The position numbers were made by a program, and so were the translations under genes. Shown one piece after another: positions 1 through 8,469 of a stretch of 64,000 nucleotides of DNA (position 1 is the first letter of the stretch; each line of letters begins with the position of its first letter). Source of the stretch: Thermotomaculum hydrothermale (GTDB lineage: Bacteria; Acidobacteriota; Holophagae; Thermotomaculales; Thermotomaculaceae); contig NZ_AP017470.1 of the NCBI RefSeq assembly GCF_016592575.1, positions 868,001 through 932,000 of the forward strand, written 5' to 3'. The notes under the pieces were generated by a model. That model did not search any database and was not told where the DNA came from. It saw nothing but the letters and a program-made list of their open reading frames with translations.

Positions 1-2
1 AT

Positions 3-512
3 CTTTCAATGAGAGAGATTGCATCTTTGGTTTCCTATGTCCCTCAATTAATTGAAAAGAGAATAGAATTAAAGGTCAGGGAATTTTTAAGCCTTTCACT
101 TTTTCCGTATAGTGTGAAACTTTCAGATAAGGAAGCAAAGGATAAGATTTTTGAAACTGTTAGAGAGCTGGATATTGAAGAATTGCTTGATAGAAAAATG
201 TACACACTAAGCGGGGGAGAGGTTCAGAAGGTCTTAATTTCAGGGGCTGTTTTGCAGGGGGCGGATTTTATTCTCCTTGATGAACCGACAAGCCACCTTG
301 ATATTTACAGAAAAAAAGAGGTTATAGACTTTATTTTTAAACTTAAAGAAAAGGGGAAAACCCTTGTTTTTGTTTCACACAACCTTGATGAGGTAAAAGA
401 GTTGTCAGACAGGGTGTTTGTAATGGTTGACGGGGAAATAGTGAAGGATATTGAGAAAAAGGATATTGACTTGCTGTTTGATAAAGAGTTTCAGGAAAAT
501 GTTTATGCGTAA
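3..512 (+). CDS. ABC transporter ATP-binding protein, FecE/BtuD type (5' end outside window)
   Basis: Cytoplasmic ATPase of a metal-chelate or vitamin B12 importer. The reading frame is open to the window edge and the Walker A motif is absent, so the N-terminal part lies upstream. Visible in order are a Q-loop (SYVPQ), the ABC signature LSGGEVQKV, a Walker B with its D-loop (FILLDEPTSHLD) and a switch histidine in LVFVSH. The end of the gene overlaps the start of the FecCD-type permease that follows, so the two are surely co-transcribed. The substrate cannot be read from this part. Iron-siderophore and cobalamin importers share this family, and the cobalamin-dependent ribonucleotide reductase at 26.7 kb makes B12 a reasonable but unproven guess. 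Confidence 0.9.
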   Translation, partial: LSMREIASLVSYVPQLIEKRIELKVREFLSLSLFPYSVKLSDKEAKDKIFETVRELDIEELLDRKMYTLSGGEVQKVLISGAVLQGADFILLDEPTSHLDIYRKKEVIDFIFKLKEKGKTLVFVSHNLDEVKELSDRVFVMVDGEIVKDIEKKDIDLLFDKEFQENVYA

Positions 513-1458
513 TGCTTTGAATTTTGTTGCTTTAATACTTCTAATTTTTGTTTTGTTTATTGCAGTTATTTTGTATTTTCCTGAAAGGCTGAATTACCCA
601 TTTAGTGATACTGATTTGTTTATCCTTAAAAGCATAAGGTTTCCAATGTTTATAGTTGCCTTTTTAGTTGGCGGTTCTCTTTCAATTTCAGGCCTTGTTT
701 TTCAGACAGTTTTTGATAATCCCCTTGCAACACCATACACCCTTGGGGTGGCAAGCGGTGCAAGTTTAGGGGTTGTAATTTACACTGTTTTTCTTGCAAA
801 AGTTATCCACATTCCCCTGATTTTTTTCAGCCTTTTAGGGGGGTTACTATCTGTTTTTGTAATCTTTTTAATTGCAAAAGTTGTAAATTATTATTCCTCG
901 CAGACAATTTTGCTTTCAGGGGTTGCTTTAAATTTCTTTTTTGGAAGTTTAATACTTTTTTTTCAATACTTTGCAAACAGATTTGACACATTTGAGATTT
1001 ACCGCTGGCTTTTAGGCGGAATAAAGCCTGAAAAACCGTCTCTTTTATTGTTGCTTGCAATTGTTTCCCTCATTGTATTGGTTTTGCTTATGCTTCTATC
1101 AAGAAAACTTGACCTATTCCTTTTAGGAGACACAATTGCAAAAACAAAGGGGCTTGATACTGAAAAGTACAGGCTTATATTTATCACTCTTGTAAGTGTT
1201 TTAACTGCATTCTGCGTATCCATTGCAGGGCCAATTGCCTTTGTGGGAATAATTGTCCCTCACATTGTGGTAAGGCTATTTGACGGCTTGCACAGGGAAA
1301 GATTATTGTTTTCTTTTCTTTTAGGTGGGGTATCCCTGGTTTTGTGCCAGGCTCTTTCAGTAAAGATACTTTACCCATCAATCCTTCCAATAGGGGTTTT
1401 AACTGCAATAATAGGGACACCGATTTTTATTTATATTTTAATTTTAAGAAACAAATAG
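499..1458 (+). CDS. FecCD/BtuC-family ABC transporter permease
   Basis: Inner-membrane permease of a siderophore, heme or cobalamin importer, about 319 residues, the usual family length, almost all hydrophobic with roughly ten membrane spans. Family motifs include QTVFDNPLATPYTLGVASGA near the N-terminus and AGPIAFVGIIVPHIVVRLF in the C-terminal third, the loop region that contacts the ATPase. A longer frame opens at 451, but it would overlap the ATPase gene by about 60 bases and adds a non-hydrophobic leader. I prefer ATG 499 or ATG 505, which lie just after an AGGA ribosome site at 493-496. The partner ATPase is directly upstream; no binding protein is in the window. The gene ends one base from the convergent crotonase gene. 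Confidence 0.88.
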   Translation: MFMRNALNFVALILLIFVLFIAVILYFPERLNYPFSDTDLFILKSIRFPMFIVAFLVGGSLSISGLVFQTVFDNPLATPYTLGVASGASLGVVIYTVFLAKVIHIPLIFFSLLGGLLSVFVIFLIAKVVNYYSSQTILLSGVALNFFFGSLILFFQYFANRFDTFEIYRWLLGGIKPEKPSLLLLLAIVSLIVLVLLMLLSRKLDLFLLGDTIAKTKGLDTEKYRLIFITLVSVLTAFCVSIAGPIAFVGIIVPHIVVRLFDGLHRERLLFSFLLGGVSLVLCQALSVKILYPSILPIGVLTAIIGTPIFIYILILRNK

Positions 1459-1459
1459 T

Positions 1460-2176
1460 TTACGGCACAAAGATAAATAGAGGCTCAATAACCTCTTTAT
1501 CCCTGTCAAAGGCCTCTAAAATATCCCTGAACATTCTTCTCTTTAACTCTGCGTAAATTCCCCTTGATTTGTTAAACATTTTTGCAAATTCAAAGGTTGT
1601 TGATTTTAATTCATCAAGGTTTTCAGTGGCTTTAACAATTATCCCTGCTTCTTCTAACTCTTTTGCTGTGTACCTTTTTCCTGTAAACACCATTTCCTGA
1701 TACTTTTGATATGGGATAGCCTTTTTTGCAAATGCAATCATTGAAGGCAAGAATGGAATCTTAACATCAACCTCTGGAAAACAGAAAAATCCTCTGTCAT
1801 TTCTCATAAATCTAAAGTCGCAGCAGCAGGCAAGCAAAGCGCCATTTCCGAAGGCATGCCCTGTTATCTCTGCAATTACAGGAAAGGGTGAAAATATAAT
1901 CTTTTTGAAAACCTCGTCCATTTTATAGAGAAATGCCTTAACATTATCAAAGTTTTTTAATGCAAACTCTTTTTGAATCCACTCAACATTTACCCCCTGC
2001 GACCAGTTTTTCTCATCGCTTGAAGATATTATTAACGCCTTAATATTTTCATCTTTCTCAACTGTATTTAATGCATCTAAAAACTGATTTGCAAACTCTA
2101 AATCCTGCTTGTTTTCATTGTTATCCATAATTATGTATGCAATATTATCCTTCTTTTCTATTTTAAACCTATCCAT
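1460..2176 (-). CDS. Enoyl-CoA hydratase/isomerase family protein, probably delta3-delta2-enoyl-CoA isomerase-like
   Basis: Crotonase-fold protein of 238 residues. The oxyanion-hole segment is seen as EITGHAFGNGALLACCCDF, and the segment GFFCFPEVDVKIPFLPSM places a Pro-Glu where isomerases of the ECI type carry their single catalytic glutamate. There is no second glutamate at the hydratase position as far as I can align it, so isomerase fits better than hydratase. Its start overlaps the end of the upstream crotonase gene by 8 bases, so the two are translationally coupled. Together they could move double bonds during oxidation of unsaturated fatty acids. The exact reaction is inferred; the fold is certain. 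Confidence 0.8.
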   Translation of the reverse strand: MDRFKIEKKDNIAYIIMDNNENKQDLEFANQFLDALNTVEKDENIKALIISSSDEKNWSQGVNVEWIQKEFALKNFDNVKAFLYKMDEVFKKIIFSPFPVIAEITGHAFGNGALLACCCDFRFMRNDRGFFCFPEVDVKIPFLPSMIAFAKKAIPYQKYQEMVFTGKRYTAKELEEAGIIVKATENLDELKSTTFEFAKMFNKSRGIYAELKRRMFRDILEAFDRDKEVIEPLFIFVP

Positions 2177-2975
2177 TTTTCCTCCCTTTATTTAATGATT
2201 TTTGAAAATACTCGTTTATCTCATTAAAATCAAGCGCTGATGAATTGTGTATTGCAATAATATCAAGTTCTTTTTCAACAATCTGTTTATGCAGGTTATT
2301 TATAAACTTCTTTGAATTAGAAACAGCATCCTTTGGATTTTCAGCAATATCTTTAGCAATATTTAAAACCCTTTCGTCAAGCTCTTCTTTTGTTTCAAAC
2401 ACATCGTTTACAAGCCCCATCTCTTTTGCCTTATTAACATCTATATCCATTCCTGTATATGCGAGATACTTTGTATTTGCAATACCAATTATAAAAGGAA
2501 GCCTTTGCAAACTGCCTAAATCAGCGGTAATACCTATCTTTGCCTCACGGAGGGAAAAAATTGCATCCTTTGAGGCAAACCTTAAATCGCAGGCTGCAAT
2601 AAAATCAAGCGCCCCTCCTATGCAATAGCCGTTTATTGAAGCAATATAGATTTTGCTTCCCTCTTCCATTAAAGTCATTCCAGACTGCATTTCTTTAATA
2701 AGTTTGTACAGTTTTTTTCTCTTTTCCTTTGTTTCCATATTGATTATGTCTTTCAGTGCAACACCAAAACTGAATACATCAAGACCAACAGAAAAATGCT
2801 TTGTATTAGATGAAAAAATAACAACAGAAATTTCAGAATCTTCTTCAGCAAGTTTAACAACTTCAGGCAATTCACTGAAAAAATCCATTGTTAACGCATT
2901 TAAACTTTTGTCATTGTTAAAGTAAACTTTTAGAATTTCATTATCTTTTTCAATCTTAAAAAAATTAAAATCCAT
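2169..2975 (-). CDS. Enoyl-CoA hydratase/isomerase family protein, dienoyl-CoA isomerase (ECH1)-like
   Basis: Crotonase-fold protein of 268 residues. The oxyanion-hole region reads SINGYCIGGALDFIAACDLR, and the active-site segment REAKIGITADLGSLQRLP closely resembles that of delta3,5-delta2,4-dienoyl-CoA isomerase, which uses a Glu and an Asp in this stretch; both are present. The enzyme would shift conjugated double bonds so that dienes can re-enter beta-oxidation. It is first in a two-gene minus-strand unit with the ECI-like gene and has a purine-rich ribosome site (AAAGGGGAAG) before its ATG. A TATAAT hexamer lies about 40 bases upstream, but no good -35 goes with it. The specific substrate is inferred from motifs. 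Confidence 0.82.
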   Translation of the reverse strand: MDFNFFKIEKDNEILKVYFNNDKSLNALTMDFFSELPEVVKLAEEDSEISVVIFSSNTKHFSVGLDVFSFGVALKDIINMETKEKRKKLYKLIKEMQSGMTLMEEGSKIYIASINGYCIGGALDFIAACDLRFASKDAIFSLREAKIGITADLGSLQRLPFIIGIANTKYLAYTGMDIDVNKAKEMGLVNDVFETKEELDERVLNIAKDIAENPKDAVSNSKKFINNLHKQIVEKELDIIAIHNSSALDFNEINEYFQKSLNKGRKNG

Positions 2976-3089
2976 ACCGCTTCCCCTTTAAACCTTTTAT
3001 TTTTTGATACTTCAATATTATAAACGAAAAACCTGATTTTTAGTTAGTTGAATTTCTAAAAAGGGGTTTGCAAGGTGAGGATAAAAAAA

Positions 3090-3181
3090 TGGCGGAGAGA
3101 GAGGGATTCGAACCCTCGGTCCCGAAAAACCGGGACAACTGCTTAGCAGGCAGCCCTGTTCGACCACTCCAGCATCTCTCC
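3090..3181 (-). tRNA. tRNA-Ser (anticodon GCT)
   Basis: On the minus strand a 92-base tRNA begins GGAGAGATGCTGG and ends in a matching acceptor stem, discriminator G and encoded CCA. The T-loop GGTTCGAATCC is clear, there is a long variable arm (CCCGGTTTTTCGGG), and the anticodon loop CTGCTAA gives GCT (plus-strand 3145-3147). The long variable arm confirms a class II tRNA, serine. It reads codons AGC/AGU. Confidence 0.96.
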
Positions 3182-3231
3182 GCAAGTCCAATAAATAATT
3201 TATATCATTTTAAAGAACTTTCAAAGAAAAA

Positions 3232-3322
3232 TGGCGGAGGAGGTAGGATTCGAACCCACGGTGGGGGGTCACCCCACAACGGTTTTCAAGACCGCCGCCT
3301 TAAACCACTCGGCCACTCCTCC
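3232..3322 (-). tRNA. tRNA-Ser (anticodon TGA)
   Basis: A 91-base class II tRNA on the minus strand: acceptor GGAGGAG pairs with its 3' partner, the T-loop GGTTCGAATCC is present, the long variable arm pairs TGGGG with CCCCA, and the anticodon loop CTTGAAA gives TGA (plus-strand 3286-3288). CCA is encoded. It reads UCA and other UCN codons. It lies 50 bases upstream of the tRNA-Ser(GCT) gene in the same orientation, so both probably come from one transcript. Confidence 0.96.
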
Positions 3323-3336
3323 GCAAAGCAAGATAA

Positions 3337-3365
3337 ATTATAAAGTCACCTCAATTTTATGTCAA
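3337..3365 (-). promoter_or_regulatory. Sigma-70 promoter of the tRNA-Ser pair
   Basis: Reading the minus strand, a perfect -35 TTGACA (plus-strand 3360-3365) is followed after exactly 17 bases by a perfect -10 TATAAT (3337-3342). The -10 ends 14 bases before the 5' end of tRNA-Ser(TGA). This is the strongest promoter sequence I found in the window and suits a stable RNA transcript. Confidence 0.85.
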
Positions 3366-3597
3366 GCCCGATTTTAACTCTCTCCCCAAAGTGAATTAAT
3401 TAAGTAAACATCAATAGTTTTTTTGAAACTAAAAAACGTGTGTAATTAACGGCAATATCGATTTTTTTGTTACAGGAACTATTTGGTTGATGGGATGGCT
3501 GCCAAATATAAGTTTCCTGGCCACTTAAGATTTTTTTAGAAAGCTTTTTAAACAAAACTTGTGTTAAAATAAATTGAAATTATAAGGGAGTTACTGT

Positions 3598-5430
3598 ATG
3601 TGTGGGATTATTTGTTATATAGGAAAACAAAATTCAATTCCAATTTTAATGGAAGGGTTAAAAAGGCTTGAGTACAGAGGATACGATTCTGCGGGATTAG
3701 CAGCGGTTAATTCTAAAAACAAGGATTTTGTTTTTGTAAAATCTGTTGGGAAGGTTAATGAATTGGAAAAAAAGGTTAAATCTCAAGATGGAAATTGTGA
3801 TTACGGCATTGCTCATACAAGATGGGCAACTCATGGAAAGCCTACTGAAATTAATGCGCACCCACATACTGATTGTTCAGGAAAATTATTTATTGTTCAC
3901 AACGGGATTATTGAAAATTATGAAATTTTGAAATCAGATTTGATTGAAAAAGGGCATAAATTTGTTTCTGATACCGATACTGAGGTACTTGCTCATTTAA
4001 TAGAGGAAAATCTTGACGGAAGTTTTGAAGAGGCTGTAAGAAAGGCTTTGTCTTTGGTTGAAGGTACCTTCGGAATTGCAGTGATTCACAAAGATTTTCC
4101 AAGAAAGATTATTGTAGCAAGGAGAGGTAGTCCCATAATTTTAGGTATAGGGGAAGACGAGTATATTGCCGCTTCTGATATAAATGCTTTTATTAGGTAT
4201 ACAAATAAAGTGATTTATCTCAACGATAATGAAATGGCCTTGTTAAACGATAAAAATATAACAATAACTGATTTGAATTTAAAAGAGATAGCAAAAGAGC
4301 CTGAAACAATTGAGTGGGATTATACAGAAAATGAAAAATCTGGTTTTAAACATTTTATGCTTAAAGAAATTTACGAACAGCCAAAAACTGTTGAAAACGC
4401 AATAAGAGGAAGATTAATAGAGGGAGAGGGAATCTCAAAATTAGGTGGATTAGAGCCTGTTCTGGATAGAATACTGAATTTAAAGAGATTAACCTTTGTT
4501 TCCTGCGGGACTTCATTTTACGCTGGTTTATATGGCAAATACATTTTTGAGATGCTTACTGATCTTGATGTTGATGTTGATTATGCCTCTGAGTTCAGGT
4601 ATAGAAACTTGAAACTTTCAGAATATGATGGAGTGGTAGCAATCTCTCAATCAGGGGAGACGGCAGATACCCTTGCTGCTTTAAGGGAGGCAAAAAGGAA
4701 GGGAGCTCTTGTTTTAGGTCTCGTAAATGTTGTAGGGTCAACAATTGCAAAAGAAACTGATGCTGGCGTTTATTGTCATGCTGGCCCTGAAATTGGTGTA
4801 GCCTCAACAAAAATCTTTGTTTCACAATGCGTTATTTTGAATTTAATTGCCTTGCTTTTAGGGAGAAGAAGAGGACTTTCAATTTTTGACGGAATGAATT
4901 TAATAAAAGAAATAAAAAAGTTGCCTGAAAACATAAAATTTGTTCTTGATAATGGTGAGAACATAAGGGGCATAGCAAAAAAATATCTTCCTTTTAAAAA
5001 CTTTTTGTATATAGGAAGGCATTTAAATTTCCCAATTGCAATGGAAGGGGCTTTAAAGTTAAAAGAGATTTCTTATGTGCATGCTGAAGGATATCCAGCA
5101 GGAGAGATGAAGCATGGCCCAATATCTCTGATAGACGAAAATTTCCCTACGGTTGCAATTGCTACTGATGGTTTTACTTATGAAAAAATGATAAGTAATA
5201 TTCAAGAAATAAAAGCAAGAAGTGGAAAGGTTATTGCGATTGCAACAGAGGGCAACAAAGAGATAAAAGAAATTGTCGATGATGTTATTTATGTTCCTAA
5301 AACTATAGATATTTTACAGCCGATTATAAATGTAATTCCATTGCAATTATTTGCCTATTATTTTGCTGATTTTAAAGGACGTGATATAGACAAACCAAGA
5401 AATTTAGCCAAAAGTGTTACAGTCGAATAA
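3598..5430 (+). CDS. glmS: Glutamine--fructose-6-phosphate aminotransferase (isomerizing)
   Basis: Makes glucosamine-6-phosphate from fructose-6-phosphate and glutamine, the first step toward UDP-GlcNAc for peptidoglycan and lipopolysaccharide. The 610-residue length is typical. The N-terminus MCGIICYIG puts the nucleophile Cys at position 2, followed by a class II glutamine amidotransferase domain (to about 220, with ARWATHGKP-like and HNGIIEN motifs), then two SIS domains (about 285-425 and 455-590, with SCGTSFYAG and SQSGETADT). The C-terminus ends in the usual KSVTVE. A ribosome site AAGGGAG precedes the ATG. The 275-base gap upstream holds the tRNA promoter and an AT-rich leader with no convincing glmS ribozyme. 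It converges with the next gene, 3 bases apart. Confidence 0.97.
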   Translation: MCGIICYIGKQNSIPILMEGLKRLEYRGYDSAGLAAVNSKNKDFVFVKSVGKVNELEKKVKSQDGNCDYGIAHTRWATHGKPTEINAHPHTDCSGKLFIVHNGIIENYEILKSDLIEKGHKFVSDTDTEVLAHLIEENLDGSFEEAVRKALSLVEGTFGIAVIHKDFPRKIIVARRGSPIILGIGEDEYIAASDINAFIRYTNKVIYLNDNEMALLNDKNITITDLNLKEIAKEPETIEWDYTENEKSGFKHFMLKEIYEQPKTVENAIRGRLIEGEGISKLGGLEPVLDRILNLKRLTFVSCGTSFYAGLYGKYIFEMLTDLDVDVDYASEFRYRNLKLSEYDGVVAISQSGETADTLAALREAKRKGALVLGLVNVVGSTIAKETDAGVYCHAGPEIGVASTKIFVSQCVILNLIALLLGRRRGLSIFDGMNLIKEIKKLPENIKFVLDNGENIRGIAKKYLPFKNFLYIGRHLNFPIAMEGALKLKEISYVHAEGYPAGEMKHGPISLIDENFPTVAIATDGFTYEKMISNIQEIKARSGKVIAIATEGNKEIKEIVDDVIYVPKTIDILQPIINVIPLQLFAYYFADFKGRDIDKPRNLAKSVTVE

Positions 5431-5433
5431 ATT

Positions 5434-6960
5434 TTATTCTTTGCTGAAGAGGTTTTTGAATTTATCTAAAAATGAACCTTTCTTTTCAACTTCAGCAATG
5501 AATTTATTTGCTTCCGAATCATCAGGATCTATTGCGAGAACTTTTTTATAAAAACTATATGATTCTCTGTAAAATTCTACCTTTTTATAAGCTGAAGCAA
5601 GGGTTTTTAGGACTTCTAAATCTTTTCTGTTCATTGTGTGGGCTTTTTCAAGGTAATAGATTGCCTGTTTTAATTTGGTAGGTGTTCTATAATAAATAAG
5701 CCCTAATGTTTTGAAGAAATATATATCATCTTTGTATTTTCTACATCCGTTTTCTAACAGGGTAATTGCATCATAAAACATACCAGCTTTTATATACTGC
5801 TCAATTTTGTTTTTTAATTCTTCCTTTTGGTCTGTCTCTATAATATCTTTTTTTATCTTTTCTTTTTTCTGCTCAGGCTCTTTGGGAAAAGGTTTAATGT
5901 GCATTTTTTTGTTATATTTTTCTCTTTCATCAGGGTTTCTCAATGTGTTGTATGCTTCTGTTATTTTTGAAATTATTGAATGAAGGTGGTGATGAATTTC
6001 CTTTAACTCAGGATGGGAATCTGGATGGTATTTTTTTATAAGACGGTGATAGTTTTGTTTTAATTCTTCTTCACTAAATTTATAGTCCACAATCAATAAA
6101 TCGTAGTAATTTATAGTGGGCAATTCAACATAAAGGTCTTCCACATGTTTAATAAATTGCTTATCTTTTTCAGATAATTCTTTTTTTTGTTTATTATTTG
6201 TTTGGTTTTCATTCTGTTCTACCTGTTTTGCTTGTTGTTGATAAGTTTCCTCTTTTACATCACTTTCTTTTTCCTCTCCGAAATCAAGTAATCCCAAAAA
6301 ATTAAGAGCAAAAATAGTTTTGTAAAAAGTTATTTCATCAGTAAAAGCAATTTTCTTAATTTCTTCTAAAGTTAGTTTTCCATCAATCCTTGATAGTATA
6401 AACCCTTCAAGGGGGTTTAAATTTAAATTTCTATAATCAAAAATTATTTCTTTATGTAAAATAGGCTTCTTATCTTTGTGTTCCTTGTAAAAGTCTTCAA
6501 AGTCTTTATGATTTATCTTTCTAAATGTTTCAAGAACAAGGTTTCCTGTTTTTATGTCCATAAATAGTTTTTTGTCTATAATTATATCTTTTTCAACAAA
6601 ATTTATATCTTTCATATCTTCTAAAAAGCATGCTTCTATAATCATTAAAAAAAGAATTTTTAATGATTGCTTTATTTGTTCAATTGAGATTTTACCGTTG
6701 TTAACCAGATATTCTCCTAAAACCATTCCTTCTTTTTTGCTTTCTTTAAGTGCTACATCAAGTTCATTTTGAGTTAGTAAGTTTTGTCTGACCAAAATAT
6801 TGCCTAATTTTTCTTCCGGATAATCAGATCGTAAATAGGAAATTTCTCCATCGTTTATATACACATATCTATTTCCTTTTGGGAAAACAAGAGTTAGGGT
6901 TCCGCTAATTTTATTCTTATGAATTTTTTTTAATATATTGGCAAATTTTTTTACACTCAT
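5434..6960 (-). CDS. DUF4388 (PATAN-like)/J-domain/TPR protein
   Basis: A 508-residue cytoplasmic protein of unknown job. Residues 1-45 resemble a DUF4388/PATAN domain (SGTLTLVFPKGNRYVYINDGEI). Residues 50-100 contain two short repeats LGNILV and LGEYLV spaced like a MshEN/GspE N-terminal domain, a fold that in some proteins binds cyclic di-GMP. A winged-helix-like part follows (about 180-230), then a low-complexity Gln/Glu/Lys linker, a J-domain at about 285-352 with an intact HPD triad at 312-314, and two or three TPR helices to the end. The HPD shows it can engage an Hsp70, but it is not DnaJ: no Gly/Phe linker, no zinc fingers. It is transcribed alone, with a ribosome site GAGGTG before ATG 6960. 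Confidence 0.72.
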   Translation of the reverse strand: MSVKKFANILKKIHKNKISGTLTLVFPKGNRYVYINDGEISYLRSDYPEEKLGNILVRQNLLTQNELDVALKESKKEGMVLGEYLVNNGKISIEQIKQSLKILFLMIIEACFLEDMKDINFVEKDIIIDKKLFMDIKTGNLVLETFRKINHKDFEDFYKEHKDKKPILHKEIIFDYRNLNLNPLEGFILSRIDGKLTLEEIKKIAFTDEITFYKTIFALNFLGLLDFGEEKESDVKEETYQQQAKQVEQNENQTNNKQKKELSEKDKQFIKHVEDLYVELPTINYYDLLIVDYKFSEEELKQNYHRLIKKYHPDSHPELKEIHHHLHSIISKITEAYNTLRNPDEREKYNKKMHIKPFPKEPEQKKEKIKKDIIETDQKEELKNKIEQYIKAGMFYDAITLLENGCRKYKDDIYFFKTLGLIYYRTPTKLKQAIYYLEKAHTMNRKDLEVLKTLASAYKKVEFYRESYSFYKKVLAIDPDDSEANKFIAEVEKKGSFLDKFKNLFSKE

Positions 6961-7057
6961 TTTACTTCACCTCTTGTTTATAAATATTTTATATCATTCT
7001 TAAAAAAAATCAAATGGAAAAAATATGTTAACTTAAAAGAAAAAACTTTTGCCTTTG

Positions 7058-7086
7058 TTGAGGTGTTTTAATATTTTAGGTAAAAT
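7058..7086 (+). promoter_or_regulatory. Putative sigma-70 promoter of the NSS-tsaE-response regulator run
   Basis: TTGAGG (7058-7063), a 17-base spacer and TAAAAT (7081-7086) lie 28 bases before the symporter start. Spacing is ideal and both hexamers differ little from consensus. It is the only good candidate before the seven-gene run that follows. Confidence 0.55.
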
Positions 7087-7114
7087 AAATTAAGAACAAA
7101 AAAGAGAGGGGATT

Positions 7115-8461
7115 ATGCAAAAAAGAGAGGAATGGAGCTCAAAATTAGGATTTATTCTTGCGGCGTCAGGTTCAGCTATTGGTCTTGGAAACATATGGCG
7201 TTTTCCTTATATTACCGGTGCAAATGGTGGTGGGGCGTTTGTTTTAATTTATCTGATTTGTGTTTTTGTAGTGGCTTTCCCTGTAATGATTGTTGAATTG
7301 GTTATAGGGAGAAAGGCAAAAAAGAATCCTGTAGGTGCATTTAAAACTATTGCTCCGGGGAGTAAATGGTGGATTATTGGTGCCTTAGGTGTTATTGCTG
7401 GGTTTGGAATCCTTTCTTACTATTCTGTTGTTGCTGGGTGGACTTTAGCCTATATAATTAAAGCTGTTTCAGGCGGATTAACCAATTCTTCAGTAAATCC
7501 GGCAGAAATTTTTAATAATTTTGCTAAAAATGGTGTTTTACAGGTAACTTATCTGTTTGTTTTTTCAGCATTTACTGTGTTTGTTGTAATAGGTGGAATT
7601 AAAGAGGGAATAGAAAAGGCTGCAAAAATCCTCCTTCCACTACTTTTTATTTTGATGCTTTTATTAATAGGGTATGTTTTGACTTTACCTAATGCAATGA
7701 ATGGATTGAAATTTTATCTTATTCCTGATTTTTCAAAGGTAAATTCTCATACAGTATTAATGGCAATGGGTCAGGCATTTTTTTCGTTGTCATTGGGAAT
7801 GGGGGCAATGATTACCTATGGAAGTTATTTGCCTTCTGATGATGATTTGTTTTCATCAGCATTTTATGTGACTTTTTTTGATACCCTTATAGCTATTTTA
7901 GCAGGGTTTATAATTTTTCCTGCTTTAGGTGGGGCTCCTTCAAAATCAGGCCCTTCTCTTGTTTTTGTTGTTTTGGTTGATGTTTTTAGAAAAATACCCT
8001 TCGGTGAGATAATTGCAATTGTATTTTTTATTCTTATGGCAATTGCTGCTTTAACTTCCACAGTTTCCCTTCTTGAAGTTGTAACTTCCTATTTAATTGA
8101 CGAGAAGAAAATTGAAAGAAAAAAGGCTGCAATAGGTGCAGGTTTTGTAATCGCATTGTTAGGTATTCCTTCTGCTTTATCTTTAGGGGCAAATAAATTT
8201 TTCACTAAAATAGGGTTTCTGGATAAAATGGATTTTGTTTTTGGAAACATTTTTCTTACTTTTGGCGGGCTGATGATGTGTCTGTTTGTTGCTTACAAAT
8301 GGGGTCTGGAATATTTTTTAGAACACCTTTCTGAAGGTTGCGAACATGTTGGTAAAAGTCATTTTAACAATTGGTTAAAGCTTGCAATATATTTTATTTG
8401 TCCGCTTGCCATAGCAGTATTGTTATTGTATCTTTTAATAACTGGCGAAAGCTTAGGTTAG
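7115..8461 (+). CDS. Neurotransmitter:sodium symporter (NSS/SNF) family amino-acid transporter
   Basis: Sodium-driven uptake of an amino acid across the inner membrane. The N-terminus has the family hallmark REEWSSKLGFILAASGSAIG followed by LGNIWRFPY, which builds the sodium and substrate sites in unwound TM1. At 448 residues with about eleven or twelve predicted spans it matches bacterial LeuT/MhsT-type members. The start ATG has a strong AGAGAGGGG ribosome site. It heads a run with a small zinc-binding protein and a sensor kinase. Whether the kinase reports on the transported solute cannot be told from sequence. The substrate is unknown; leucine, tryptophan and tyrosine transporters all fall in this family. 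Confidence 0.92.
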   Translation: MQKREEWSSKLGFILAASGSAIGLGNIWRFPYITGANGGGAFVLIYLICVFVVAFPVMIVELVIGRKAKKNPVGAFKTIAPGSKWWIIGALGVIAGFGILSYYSVVAGWTLAYIIKAVSGGLTNSSVNPAEIFNNFAKNGVLQVTYLFVFSAFTVFVVIGGIKEGIEKAAKILLPLLFILMLLLIGYVLTLPNAMNGLKFYLIPDFSKVNSHTVLMAMGQAFFSLSLGMGAMITYGSYLPSDDDLFSSAFYVTFFDTLIAILAGFIIFPALGGAPSKSGPSLVFVVLVDVFRKIPFGEIIAIVFFILMAIAALTSTVSLLEVVTSYLIDEKKIERKKAAIGAGFVIALLGIPSALSLGANKFFTKIGFLDKMDFVFGNIFLTFGGLMMCLFVAYKWGLEYFLEHLSEGCEHVGKSHFNNWLKLAIYFICPLAIAVLLLYLLITGESLG

Positions 8462-8469
8462 GAGGAAAA

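Noticed and set aside
3068-3343. A 91-codon plus-strand frame across the tRNA genes
   Set aside because: It is the antisense of two tRNA-Ser genes; the protein-like repeats come from the tRNA arms.
3366-3597. Possible glmS ribozyme or other riboswitch in the glmS leader
   Set aside because: The leader shows a short TTTGG/CCAAA pairing near 3480-3510, but none of the conserved glmS ribozyme core, and no other riboswitch core that I can recognise.
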